Shown here piece by piece: positions 43,365 to 52,134 of a stretch of 64,000 bases of DNA. How positions within the stretch are numbered: the stretch's first letter is position 1; every line of letters starts with the position of its first letter. Location of the stretch: positions 103,008-167,007 of the forward strand of contig NZ_FMZQ01000015.1 of the NCBI RefSeq assembly GCF_900102635.1, given 5' to 3'. Source of the stretch: Ectopseudomonas chengduensis. Lineage in GTDB: Bacteria; Pseudomonadota; Gammaproteobacteria; Pseudomonadales; Pseudomonadaceae. The translations under genes were made by a program, and so were the position numbers. The notes beneath the pieces were generated by a model that made no database searches, was not told where the DNA came from, and was given only the letters and a program-made list of their open reading frames with translations.

Positions 43365-44693
43365 TTAGTTACCGGTGGCGCGCATGTGCTGCACGCTGAA
43401 CATCTCCGGCTTGCTCATCTCCGGATCGACCTGGCCCTTGAACTGCCCCGTGGTGCAGTGCATGGCCTGGATGTCGATCATCGTGAAGCTGTCGTCGATC
43501 GACACGCCGGAGCCCTTGTTCTTCGGCAGGTGGTGATCCGGGTGGGCCTGGCCGATGGTGAAGGTCTTCCACATGCTGCCCTTGCGGTCATACGACACGG
43601 TGCGCGGCACGGTGAAGGTCTGCGCATCCATGTAGTGCACGCGCTTGGACAGTGGGTGGCTGCCGTCCACCGGCACCGATTCCACCTCGTAGACCTTGCG
43701 CAGCTGCCAGGTGATGTTGGGGAAACAGCCGCCCTGACCGCCGAACGCCACCACCTGGTAACCGTCGCTGTCCTTGTGCGTTTCGCTGTCCAGCGTCAGG
43801 TCGTTGTGGTTGTAGAACGGCATCAGCATGAAGCGGGTGCCCTTGTAGCTCCACTGCATGTCGGAAATACGCCCGTTGTAGCCCTCGAAGTCCTCGATCA
43901 TCAAGTCGGAACCGAGGAAGGCATCGGTCACCTGGCCGGTGGCCAGGCGCCGCACGCGACGCTGGAAGCCCAGGTACAGCCAGGAGTTGTCACGCTTGAG
44001 GTCGTCTTCGGCGCGGTGGATCAACAGCTGGGTGTTGCGTACGTCATACGGCTCCTGCACCTTGACGTAGATGCCGCGGAACAGCTGCGACGGGTTTGGG
44101 GTGATCGCCGGCGTGGGCTCCTGGTTGACCCGGCGGGTGAAGTTGAGGAAGTGGAAGTCGAACTTGATGGTGCGTTCCAACTTGCCCGTGTTCATGTCGC
44201 GGAACTTCCAGTAGAACGGCGAGATGGCGGCGCTGTCGCCCCAGTTGTAGCCGTACTTGTAGTTCCAGGCGAGCTTCTCGCCGGCGCGCGGGTCGTTCGC
44301 GTCCGGCTCCTGGGGGAACGGCCGGCCGGCCACGGCGCCGCTGATCTCGCCGGGCTTCGCGCCGAGTTTGACCGTGTCCATGTGCTGGCGGGTAGCCTCG
44401 ACATAGTTGGGGTGCAGGTCGAAGGAGGTGGTGTCACCGACCTTCAGCTCCACCCAACCTTTCTCGATAAAGCCGTAGAAGGCCGGGTCGAGAATCTCCT
44501 TGAACTGGGCGACGTTGCCCTTGTTGATGGTCATGCCGGCGCTCAGACCGGCGAAGCTCGGCTTGTCGTTCTGGTAGGGGTAGAAGGACTGCTGGATCAC
44601 CGCCTCGTCGGCGGCGTGCACGCCGCTGGTCGCGCCCAGCGTCAACAGGGCCAGCGCCAGGGTGCGGCTCTGCCGGGATTTCTTGTTGTTCAT
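43365..44693 (-). CDS. DUF1329 exported protein, copy B
   Basis: This encodes 442 residues. A clear signal peptide (L-A-L-A-L-L-T-L-G-A-T-S-G-V-H-A) is followed by a DUF1329 domain very like copy A over its whole length, including Y-L-G-F-Q-R-R-V-R-R-L-A-T-G-Q and identical C-terminal R-A-T-G-N. It lies 19 bases after the DUF1302 gene. The pair is a tandem duplication that has diverged, so the two may bind different ligands or form a heteromer. Confidence 0.9.
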   Translation of the reverse strand: MNNKKSRQSRTLALALLTLGATSGVHAADEAVIQQSFYPYQNDKPSFAGLSAGMTINKGNVAQFKEILDPAFYGFIEKGWVELKVGDTTSFDLHPNYVEATRQHMDTVKLGAKPGEISGAVAGRPFPQEPDANDPRAGEKLAWNYKYGYNWGDSAAISPFYWKFRDMNTGKLERTIKFDFHFLNFTRRVNQEPTPAITPNPSQLFRGIYVKVQEPYDVRNTQLLIHRAEDDLKRDNSWLYLGFQRRVRRLATGQVTDAFLGSDLMIEDFEGYNGRISDMQWSYKGTRFMLMPFYNHNDLTLDSETHKDSDGYQVVAFGGQGGCFPNITWQLRKVYEVESVPVDGSHPLSKRVHYMDAQTFTVPRTVSYDRKGSMWKTFTIGQAHPDHHLPKNKGSGVSIDDSFTMIDIQAMHCTTGQFKGQVDPEMSKPEMFSVQHMRATGN

Positions 44694-44712
44694 GGCTATT
44701 CCTCGTGATTGA

Positions 44713-46611
44713 TCAGAAGCTGTAACGCAGGGTCAGTTGCAGTTCGTCTTCCTTCTGCGCCATGCCGATGGGGCCGGCGCGGAAGCGGCCCAGCGGCTCG
44801 TAGCCGCTCAGACCGGCGGTGGCGCCCTCCGGCAGGCCATAGCTGGTGAAGGGGTCCCAGGGGTTGCAGCTGCGGCAGTCGTCGAACTCGCGAGCGCCGC
44901 GACCGACCTTGAGGTTGGCGCCGGCGACGATCTTCAAGTTGTCGCTGAACAGGTATTCCACGCTCGGCGCGATGGCCGTGGCCTGGGCCTTGAAGTCATG
45001 CGCGACGATTATTTGCGGGCTGAGGCGGTCGTTCATCCACCAGCCTTTCACCAGCAGGGTGCCGATCCAGTTCTGCTCCCAGTCCGGCATGCCGGCCTTG
45101 CCCAGTGGGCGATCCTCAAGCTGGTGCTCGTGGATGTGCTGGCCGAACAGCTGGCCGGAGAAGAGGAAGGCGCGGCCCGGGTTGAGGAAGGGGATGAAGA
45201 TGTTCTTGTCCGCACCGATCACGTAACGGGTGACGTCGGACTCAGAGAACAGCCGTGATTGCAGGGTGTTGGCAAACTCCTCGCCCTCGGTGTGCGCGAC
45301 TTCGAAGCGGAACACCGTGTCGATCGCTTGCGAGTAGTAGTCCATCGAACCGCCGATCAGGTTGACCCGCGGGAAATGGATATCGAAGGCGATCAGGCCC
45401 GGCCATACCGCGGTTTCACCGGTGAAGGCGTTCTGCGCCGGGATGCCGCCACGCAGCGAGGGCAGTTGCGAGCGGTAGGTCAGGGCGTTCAGCGAGAAGC
45501 CGAAATCGCCATAGACGCCTTCCAGCTTGATGCCGAACTGGCTGTTGGACAGGCTCCAGGACGGCATGTGCGCCTTGCGGATACCGATCTGGCCGGGGCC
45601 GAAGTCGGTGGCGATGTTGCCGCCGGCGAAGTTGGCCACGGTGCCGCCGTTTTCCCACAGGTTGTTCATGCCGCGGAAGAAGCAGCCAGCGTCGAGGATC
45701 GAGTTGGGCTGGCCGCACTGCCCGAGGTTGTGCGGACGGAACTTGTCGAAGTTCCACACGAACGACAGGTTGAGGTCGTCGAACACCTCGCCGGCGCCCA
45801 TGCGCCAGTCGGCCTTGGCGATCCACATGGGAATGCGGATGTCTTCCAGCTCGTCATAGATGTTGTTACGCGAGTAGTCGACCGGGTTGATCACGTCGAG
45901 CACGCGGAACAGGTCGGTGCGGCCCCAGATCACCTGCTGCTTGCCCAGGCGCCAGCTCAGGATATCGCCGTTGGGCAGATCGTTGTCGAAGTCGACGTAG
46001 AGCTCGCGGATGAAGTCCAGGCGTTCGTTGAACTCGGGGAAACGCAGGTCGTTGCTGCTGTAGTCCAGATAGTCGTCGATGCAGCCGCGGCTGTCCTTGT
46101 CGCAGGGCCGTACCGGCACGCCGAAGGCCACGCCACCACGGGTTTTGTGCAGGTTTTCGCCGAGCACGATCATCCCCTCGTTGGGGTTGCGCGCGTCGTT
46201 GAAGCCGAAGAAGGTGCCTGGCGGACGGATGCCACCGCCGTGCGGCACGGTCGAGCCCGCGCCGGCGATGTTGTTCTCCAGGTTGACCGCGCCGCCGGCG
46301 CCACTGCCGTACTCGCTGCTGTTGAGGTCGTAGACCCCGTCGTAGGTAGCGCGGAATGTGCCGTGGAAGGCCACGTTGTTGAAGTTCAGCTGGCCCAGGG
46401 TGCCGAATTTCTTGTCCGCGTTGACCTGCACGGTGTTGCGGAATTTCGACAATCCGGCGCTATCGCGAACGAAGGTGGCATTCTCGTAGAAACCGGTGAA
46501 CTGCATTTCTTCCTCGGCCATGACCGAAGTCAGTGGCGTCAGAGCAAGGCTTGAGCCGCCCAGCAGGGCCAGACTCCAGTGTCGCAGGCCCATTTTTGTT
46601 GTTGTCGGCAT
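44713..46611 (-). CDS. DUF1302 outer-membrane beta-barrel protein
   Basis: This encodes 632 residues. A signal peptide ends near S-V-M-A-E-E. The body is rich in alternating hydrophobic residues, Gly and Tyr, with N-N-I-Y-D-E-L-E-D-I-R-I-P and similar DUF1302 text. The C-terminus L-T-L-R-Y-S-F has the terminal Phe that marks outer-membrane barrels. DUF1302 proteins are consistently neighbours of DUF1329 and RND genes in strains using hydrophobic or aromatic compounds. Role in substrate passage is inferred. Confidence 0.9.
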   Translation of the reverse strand: MPTTTKMGLRHWSLALLGGSSLALTPLTSVMAEEEMQFTGFYENATFVRDSAGLSKFRNTVQVNADKKFGTLGQLNFNNVAFHGTFRATYDGVYDLNSSEYGSGAGGAVNLENNIAGAGSTVPHGGGIRPPGTFFGFNDARNPNEGMIVLGENLHKTRGGVAFGVPVRPCDKDSRGCIDDYLDYSSNDLRFPEFNERLDFIRELYVDFDNDLPNGDILSWRLGKQQVIWGRTDLFRVLDVINPVDYSRNNIYDELEDIRIPMWIAKADWRMGAGEVFDDLNLSFVWNFDKFRPHNLGQCGQPNSILDAGCFFRGMNNLWENGGTVANFAGGNIATDFGPGQIGIRKAHMPSWSLSNSQFGIKLEGVYGDFGFSLNALTYRSQLPSLRGGIPAQNAFTGETAVWPGLIAFDIHFPRVNLIGGSMDYYSQAIDTVFRFEVAHTEGEEFANTLQSRLFSESDVTRYVIGADKNIFIPFLNPGRAFLFSGQLFGQHIHEHQLEDRPLGKAGMPDWEQNWIGTLLVKGWWMNDRLSPQIIVAHDFKAQATAIAPSVEYLFSDNLKIVAGANLKVGRGAREFDDCRSCNPWDPFTSYGLPEGATAGLSGYEPLGRFRAGPIGMAQKEDELQLTLRYSF

Positions 46612-46652
46612 GACAGGTCCTCGTGCGGTTTAAGTGTGGGAAGACATCCGGT

Positions 46653-49121
46653 TCAGGCCGGATGGCGTTCCTCTTGCGGCAGCCCGCCGGTCGCCACGCA
46701 GGGCGCGACCGGCAGGGGTTCGGCTGAGGCGGGCACGACAGCGTCGGCGTGCAGAATGCCGTCTGCGTCGGCATAGGCCCCGGTGATGAACTTCGGCTTG
46801 AACACCAGCACCCAGGCGGGTACCAGCAACATGGCGGCGATGGCGTTGATGACGATCATCACGCACAGCAGCAGGGCGGCATCGGACTGGAAACGCAGGT
46901 CCGAGAGGATCACCCACATGATGATCCCGGCCATCAGGGTCAGTGCGGTGAAGCTGATGGCCATGCCGGTGGTGGCGATGGCCTGGCGCACCGCGTCGGT
47001 GAGACGGCCAAACTTGACCATTTCCTCGCGGATGCGATCCATCATGTAGATTGAGTAGTCGATGCCCACGCCAATGCCGACGGCGATCACCGGCACCGTG
47101 TTGATGTCGATACCCATGCCGGCCAGGCCCATATAGGCGTAGGTCAGCGCGGTGGCGAAGGCCATCGCCAGGAGCATCATCAAGCCGGCATGCCAGGAGG
47201 TGTAGAACAGCATGACGAAGGCGAAGATCAGCAGGAACACCAGCGGCAGCACCACCAGGTTGGTCTCGAATGCCGACTCGTTCATCGCCGCGGCCACGCC
47301 GAGGGTACCGCCAGCCAGGCGGATGCTCAGCCCCGGCACTGCATCGCCGTGCAGCTCGATCCACTGCTTGGCCATGTGGATGGCGCGGCGGATGGTCTCG
47401 CCCTGACGATCCTTGTAATAGAACACCAGGTTGGCGACGCGGTCGTCGGTGTCGGTGAACTCGTTGAGCGCCCCGGGGATCGGGCTGGAGGCCATGTAGG
47501 TGAACATCAGCCCGCCGACGTAATTGGCGTCGTGGGGAATCTGCAGCCAGCGCGGATCGTCGTTGTGCATCAGCCGGTTGACCTGGGTGATCAGGTCCGG
47601 CAAGCCCTTGCTGCCGCCGACCGAGGGGTCGCTGAGCATGTGGTTTTGCAGCGATTGCAGGGCGCGCAGCACCTCGGGTTTCTTGATTCCGCCTTTCTCG
47701 GCATGCTCGGCGACGATGTACAGCTCTTCCGAGCCGGGGAAGCGCTGGTTGATCTCCTTGGACGAGACGTTGTAGTCGTGTTCCGGGTAGAGGATCGGCG
47801 AACCGGGCTCGGAGTCGCCGATGCGCACCTGGGAGGAGGCCCACAGGCTGGCGAGGATGGCCAGTGCGGCCAGGCCCAGCGCCTTGCGCGCGGCGCTCGG
47901 GTTGGCCACCGTCCGCGCACAGATCGCGCCGATGTGGCGCAGCGCGGTCTCGCGCATCTCCGGGTTCTTCGGCTTGGGCAGGATCGACAGCAGCAGCGGC
48001 ACGCCGATCAGCACGCTGAAGATCACCGTGGTCGCCCACAGCGAGGCATAGATGCCCAGCTTGGTGTTCAGGGCGATTGAGCCGATGGCGATCAGCAGCA
48101 GGCCGATGGCGTCCGAGACAATGCCCAGGGTGCCGGGGCGGAACAGGCTGTCGAAGGTGGCGCGCGCGGCCAGCGGGCCGTCGCCGAGCAGTTTGACCTC
48201 GGCGTAATAACGCTCGACCAGCTGCACGCCGTGGCTCATGGCCCGGGCGGCGATCAGGAAGGGAATCACCAGGCCCAGCGGGTCGAGGTTGTAGCCCAGC
48301 AGGCTGATGATGCCGAGGCCCCAGATGGTCGATATCATTACCCCGCCGAGTGGGATCAGCACGCCATAGGCCTTGCGGAAATGCATTACCAGCAGCGCCA
48401 GCATGATCAGCACGGTGCAGATGAAGATCTGCAAAATCTGGCTCATGTAGGTGTAGGCCCAGCCCACCAGCACCGGCTGGCCGGTGGCGTAGAGGGTCAC
48501 CCCGTCGATCTTCTCGGCTTCGCGCAGCGCCTGGATCTGCGCGAAGGTTTTGGCGTAGTCGAGCTGGCCTTCGATCAGTTGCGCCTTGACCAGCGCCACT
48601 TGCAGGTCCGGCGACACCAATGGGCCATAGACCCGCGGGTTGGCCACCACGTCGGCTTTCATCGCGTCCAACTGCGCGGCGGAGAGCTGGCCAAACTCGG
48701 GTTGGTAGTAAGGCTCGGAGTTGATGCTGCCGACCTCGGTCAGCCAGACCTTGCGCGAGTTGCGGTGGGTCAGGCTGCTGACCAGGTTGTGGTTGACTCC
48801 GGGTAGGCTGTCCACCGCCTGGGTGACCCGATCGATCAAGGCCAGGCGCTCGTTGCTGAACAGGTCGCCTTTGTCGAAGGCCACGCCGATGACCAGCACG
48901 TTGGCGCCGCCGAAGCTGTCCTTGATGCTGTTGTGCAGCTGGATGTACGGGTGTTCCTGCGGCAGCAGATCGGAGAAGTCGGTGTAGACCTTCAGCCCGG
49001 GAATGCGCAGGGCGAAGAACAGGGTCAGCACCGCGATGATCGCCAGCACGGTGCGCGGGTGGTCGAACAGCCAGACCTTGGCCTGAGCCAACTTATGGCT
49101 AAACGGATGCAGTATCGGCAT
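46653..49121 (-). CDS. RND superfamily MMPL-type transporter
   Basis: This encodes 822 residues with the RND pattern: a first membrane helix near residue 25, a large periplasmic loop, five helices (about 220-400), then a second loop and helices (about 640-790). Motifs V-Y-T-D-F-S-D-L-L-P and G-I-G-V-G-I-D-Y-S-I-Y-M-M-D-R fit the MMPL/HpnN-like group. These move lipids or hydrophobic molecules across the inner membrane by proton motive force. It starts 11 bases after the YCF48-like gene and ends 41 before DUF1302. Confidence 0.95.
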   Translation of the reverse strand: MPILHPFSHKLAQAKVWLFDHPRTVLAIIAVLTLFFALRIPGLKVYTDFSDLLPQEHPYIQLHNSIKDSFGGANVLVIGVAFDKGDLFSNERLALIDRVTQAVDSLPGVNHNLVSSLTHRNSRKVWLTEVGSINSEPYYQPEFGQLSAAQLDAMKADVVANPRVYGPLVSPDLQVALVKAQLIEGQLDYAKTFAQIQALREAEKIDGVTLYATGQPVLVGWAYTYMSQILQIFICTVLIMLALLVMHFRKAYGVLIPLGGVMISTIWGLGIISLLGYNLDPLGLVIPFLIAARAMSHGVQLVERYYAEVKLLGDGPLAARATFDSLFRPGTLGIVSDAIGLLLIAIGSIALNTKLGIYASLWATTVIFSVLIGVPLLLSILPKPKNPEMRETALRHIGAICARTVANPSAARKALGLAALAILASLWASSQVRIGDSEPGSPILYPEHDYNVSSKEINQRFPGSEELYIVAEHAEKGGIKKPEVLRALQSLQNHMLSDPSVGGSKGLPDLITQVNRLMHNDDPRWLQIPHDANYVGGLMFTYMASSPIPGALNEFTDTDDRVANLVFYYKDRQGETIRRAIHMAKQWIELHGDAVPGLSIRLAGGTLGVAAAMNESAFETNLVVLPLVFLLIFAFVMLFYTSWHAGLMMLLAMAFATALTYAYMGLAGMGIDINTVPVIAVGIGVGIDYSIYMMDRIREEMVKFGRLTDAVRQAIATTGMAISFTALTLMAGIIMWVILSDLRFQSDAALLLCVMIVINAIAAMLLVPAWVLVFKPKFITGAYADADGILHADAVVPASAEPLPVAPCVATGGLPQEERHPA

Positions 49122-49132
49122 GGTGACGGGTC

Positions 49133-50155
49133 TCAGTCGGTCGTGGTGGCAACGGCGGGCGTAGCGCTGGGCGCGGTGTCGAGGGTCAGCAGCAGGCCGC
49201 GGCCGCCGGCAACGATCAGGCGTTGCGCGCTATCCGCGGTGATGGCGCGCAAGTAGACCGGCGCATCGGGCGTCGGCAGCGTTTGCCACTGTTCACCGGC
49301 CAGTTGCAGCACGCTGCTGTGGTCGCCGACGGCGAACAGGCCGTTGTCGCTCGCTAGAAAGCCGAAGATCGGCGCGCTGCTCGGCGTGCTCTGGCGTTGC
49401 CAGCTCTGCCCAGCATCCGTGGTGTGGTAGATGAAGCCGTTGAGGCCACCGACCCAGCCCTCCTCGAGGCTGCGGAAGTAGCTGGCGTGCGGGTAGAACT
49501 CATCCGGCAGGGTGCCGGCCAGCTGCCAATTGGCGCCGCCGTCCTGGCTGGCGAAGAGCATGCCGAACTCAGCCACGGCCACCGCATGGTCGCGGTCGAT
49601 GAACTGCAGGTTGGTCAGCATGGCGTCTTCGTCGAGGCTGGTTTCCTGCCAGTTGGCCCCCAAGTCAGTGCTGCCGAGCAACGTGCTTAGGCCGCCGGCG
49701 ACCCACCAGGCTCCGCTTGGCGAACAGGCCGCCGTTAGCATCTGCTCTTGGGTCGGCAACTGGATCTCGCGCCAGCTCTTGCCCTGATCGTGGCTATGCC
49801 ACAGATAGTTGTCGAAACTGAGCGCGATGAAGCTGCCGTCGGCGCAGGCATCCAGATCAATCAGGCTGCGACCATTTGCGATGATCTGACGCGACCAGTT
49901 CTTGCCCTGATCGAGACTGCTCAACAGCACGCCATTGTTACCGGCCAGCAGAGTGACGCCTGGTGTACTGGCCATGGCCTGGTAAAAATCGGTGCGCTGA
50001 ACGGCCTTGGAGCTGCTGGCCTCTACGCCGGAGAGATTTAGCTGCGCTTCGCAGCCAACCAAGAAAGCAGGTAGGAGTATTGCGCTAAGCAAACAGGGTG
50101 CACGGCGGTAGGCACTCAACGGCCAACGGCCATCGAGAGAGTTTCGCGTTTTCAT
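49133..50155 (-). CDS. YCF48/BNR-repeat lipoprotein, first gene of the six-gene operon
   Basis: This encodes 340 residues from ATG 50155 (a GTG one codon upstream is possible). A lipobox F-L-V-G-C ends the signal peptide, so it is a lipoprotein. The rest is a beta-propeller of BNR/YCF48 repeats with several copies of D-x-G-x-x-W (D-Q-G-K-N-W, D-Q-G-K-S-W, D-L-G-A-N-W, D-G-G-A-N-W, D-A-G-Q-S-W). Such proteins commonly precede MMPL genes in these clusters. The start lies about 54 bases from the -12 element of a sigma-54 promoter. Confidence 0.9.
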   Translation of the reverse strand: MKTRNSLDGRWPLSAYRRAPCLLSAILLPAFLVGCEAQLNLSGVEASSSKAVQRTDFYQAMASTPGVTLLAGNNGVLLSSLDQGKNWSRQIIANGRSLIDLDACADGSFIALSFDNYLWHSHDQGKSWREIQLPTQEQMLTAACSPSGAWWVAGGLSTLLGSTDLGANWQETSLDEDAMLTNLQFIDRDHAVAVAEFGMLFASQDGGANWQLAGTLPDEFYPHASYFRSLEEGWVGGLNGFIYHTTDAGQSWQRQSTPSSAPIFGFLASDNGLFAVGDHSSVLQLAGEQWQTLPTPDAPVYLRAITADSAQRLIVAGGRGLLLTLDTAPSATPAVATTTD

Positions 50156-50208
50156 CACGTCTCACCACTTGTGATTGTTGTTGTCTTGAAGCGGTTGATG
50201 ACGCTAGA

Positions 50209-50223
50209 GCAACGCCTGTGCCA
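50209..50223 (-). promoter_or_regulatory. Sigma-54 promoter (-24/-12) of the six-gene operon
   Basis: On the minus strand the sequence is TGGCACAGGCGTTGC, identical over 15 bases to the dmp operon promoter core at 37821-37835. Transcription would start about 40 bases before the YCF48-like gene. No sigma-70 promoter of comparable quality is visible. Confidence 0.9.
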
Positions 50224-50252
50224 GCAGTTAACCTGCGGCTTTAATCACGATA

Positions 50253-50265
50253 TAAATCGTTGATA
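50253..50265 (-). promoter_or_regulatory. IHF site in the second sigma-54 promoter region
   Basis: TAAATCGTTGATA on the plus strand is a perfect match to the reverse IHF consensus YAANNNNTTGATW. It lies between the palindromes and the -24 element, as required for DNA bending in sigma-54 activation. Confidence 0.75.
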
Positions 50266-50334
50266 TATATTGATTTTTATTGCCTCACCGATACTCCACC
50301 GAAGGGCTCGCACCTCAGCTCGTAGACGGTAGAG

Positions 50335-50350
50335 TTGAGCAAATAATCAA
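50335..50350. promoter_or_regulatory. DmpR-type upstream site 1 of the six-gene operon
   Basis: TTGAGCAAATAATCAA shares its first ten bases with dmp site 2 and is a near palindrome of the TTGA-N8-TCAA type. It begins 112 bases from the promoter core (100 in dmp). Confidence 0.75.
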
Positions 50351-50363
50351 ACCGATGAAAGGG

Positions 50364-50379
50364 TTGTCCATTTGGTGAA
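50364..50379. promoter_or_regulatory. Degenerate DmpR-type upstream site 2 of the six-gene operon
   Basis: TTGTCCATTTGGTGAA matches dmp site 1 at 11 of 16 positions and begins 29 bases from site 1 here, against 30 in the dmp promoter. The sequence alone is weak; the spacing supports it. Confidence 0.5.
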
Positions 50380-50517
50380 GTACAGACGCAAGGATCCGCC
50401 AGCGAATGGATTTTGAAGGGCGCCAGGTCAGCCATGGCATGCGCTCAAAGGCCAGCACTGCTTCCGACGGACACGGCTGGGATCCTGAACAGCCATTCGA
50501 TTCAAAAAACCTCAGCC

Positions 50518-50940
50518 CTACATAACCGCAATGACATCACCACCAAGCAAAGCACGGCCGACACCACCGAAGTTGGGATCGAGCGGCGCCAGATAGCGGT
50601 CGTTCTTGTGCCGGTAGCGGCCACCGGCGTTGGCCTGCCACATTTCCACCAGGGTGTGCGGGATCGGCTTGCCGTACTGATCCATCACCCGCCCGGAAAC
50701 GATGATGCGCTCGCCGATGGGCAGGCCACCGTTGTTGAAGTTGAGCAGCAGGTCGTTGTCGTGCTCACCACGCTTGAGGTGCGAGAAGTCCGGGCCGGTG
50801 GTTTCGGAAATCGACTGCGGGATGCTTACCAACGCCTGACGCGGCGAGCGGGCGATGGAGGTCTTGTAATCGGGCGTCAGGGCTTTGGGGTGCCAGTTGC
50901 GGTCACGAATGACGAAACGGCGATTGTCCTCGGCAGGCAT
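50518..50940 (-). pseudogene. pcaH: Protocatechuate 3,4-dioxygenase beta subunit, 3' truncated
   Basis: The first 129 residues from M-P-A-E-D-N-R-R-F (50940) are typical PcaH, up to N-F-G-G-V-G-R. Then unrelated text (A-L-L-G-G-D-V-I-A-V-M) runs to a stop at 50518. The native protein has about 240 residues, and the iron ligands (two Tyr, two His) are all in the missing half; pcaG is absent. The break near 50553 marks the right edge of the catabolic island. The product cannot be active. Confidence 0.9.
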
Positions 50941-51059
50941 GGTGCGCTCCTGTTGTGAGTATTGTGGAGTCGACCTGGGATCAGGCTGAAACACAGTTTC
51001 CGACAAAGCAGACGCGGGGAATATTGAAAAGACGCCGCCTATCCATAACCAAATGGTTA

Positions 51060-51989
51060 TTAAAAAAGCCCTTCGCGGTAGGCTTCGGCCACCTCACGCA
51101 GCGCCGCGCAGAATTGCTCGGCGGCCAGCGGCAGGGCCAGCGCGCTGTTGCGGCAGATACCCACCGAGCCACCCGGTTCCTGCACACCCAACTGCAGCTC
51201 GACCAGCTCGCCACGCTGTACGTCCAGGCACACCGCGTCCTGCGGCGCCACCCACAGCGCATCGCCGGACAGCACGTAGCGCCGACTCAGCGCCGGCGAC
51301 AGGGTTTCCAGGCGCTGCCGCGAGGGCGTCACCCCGCACTGCACGAACAGGCTGTCGGCATGCTTGCGGATGGTGGTACCTGCCGTCGGCAGCACCAGCG
51401 GGTAATCGCCAAGCTGTCCCAGCGCGGCGGCGCCGGCGGCCAGTAGCGGGTGACCGGGGCGCACCACCAGGCTCATCGACTCGCTGTACAGGTGCTCGAA
51501 GGTCAGGCCCTGGATGTCCGGGCTGTCGGTCATGCGCCCGACCACCAGGTCCAGCTCGCCAACGCGCAACTGACCAAGCAGGTAGGCGCCCGGCCCGGTA
51601 GCAACACTGACCACCAGCGCCGAGTGGCGCTGATGCAGGCGCCGCACCACCTCGGGAATCAGCAGGCTCTCGACGGTAGAGAGCACGCCCACGCGCACCT
51701 GCCCAGCCTCGTGCTCGCCTTCGCGCAGGCTGTTCACACCATCCCGCAACGCCTGCACGCAGGGGCCGGCGTAACGCATGAAGGCCACCCCGGCAGCGGT
51801 CAGACTCACCCCGTTCCTGCCCCGCTCGAACAGGCTGGCCTCGAGGATCTCCTCCAGCTCCTTGAGCGTCTTGGAGATCGCCGGCTGGCTGACCGCAAGG
51901 GCATCGGCTGCCTTGGCGAAGCTGCGCTGGCGAGCGATTTCGAGAAAGCACAGCAGGTGGCGGAATTTGATACGGGTGTCGATGTTCAT
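51060..51989 (-). CDS. pcaQ: PcaQ-type LysR regulator
   Basis: This encodes 309 residues from M-N-I-D-T-R-I-K-F-R-H-L (51989). The LysR helix-turn-helix (S-F-A-K-A-A-D-A-L-A-V-S-Q-P-A-I-S-K-T-L) is intact and followed by a substrate-binding domain. The text and the position 119 bases upstream of pcaH, on the same strand, support PcaQ, which activates protocatechuate dioxygenase genes in response to beta-carboxymuconate. Its main target here is broken. Confidence 0.88.
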   Translation of the reverse strand: MNIDTRIKFRHLLCFLEIARQRSFAKAADALAVSQPAISKTLKELEEILEASLFERGRNGVSLTAAGVAFMRYAGPCVQALRDGVNSLREGEHEAGQVRVGVLSTVESLLIPEVVRRLHQRHSALVVSVATGPGAYLLGQLRVGELDLVVGRMTDSPDIQGLTFEHLYSESMSLVVRPGHPLLAAGAAALGQLGDYPLVLPTAGTTIRKHADSLFVQCGVTPSRQRLETLSPALSRRYVLSGDALWVAPQDAVCLDVQRGELVELQLGVQEPGGSVGICRNSALALPLAAEQFCAALREVAEAYREGLF

Positions 51990-52134
51990 CGCGGGTACCG
52001 AATACAGGTGCTGCGATGATGCCGCAAAGCATAGGCCTGGCACAGACGACAATTGGCAGGTTCGTCACTTTAGTCGCACTTGGCTGACCGAAGGGTCAGC
52101 TCTATGCTGCACCTTTTTTGTGCGAGCCTGCCCG

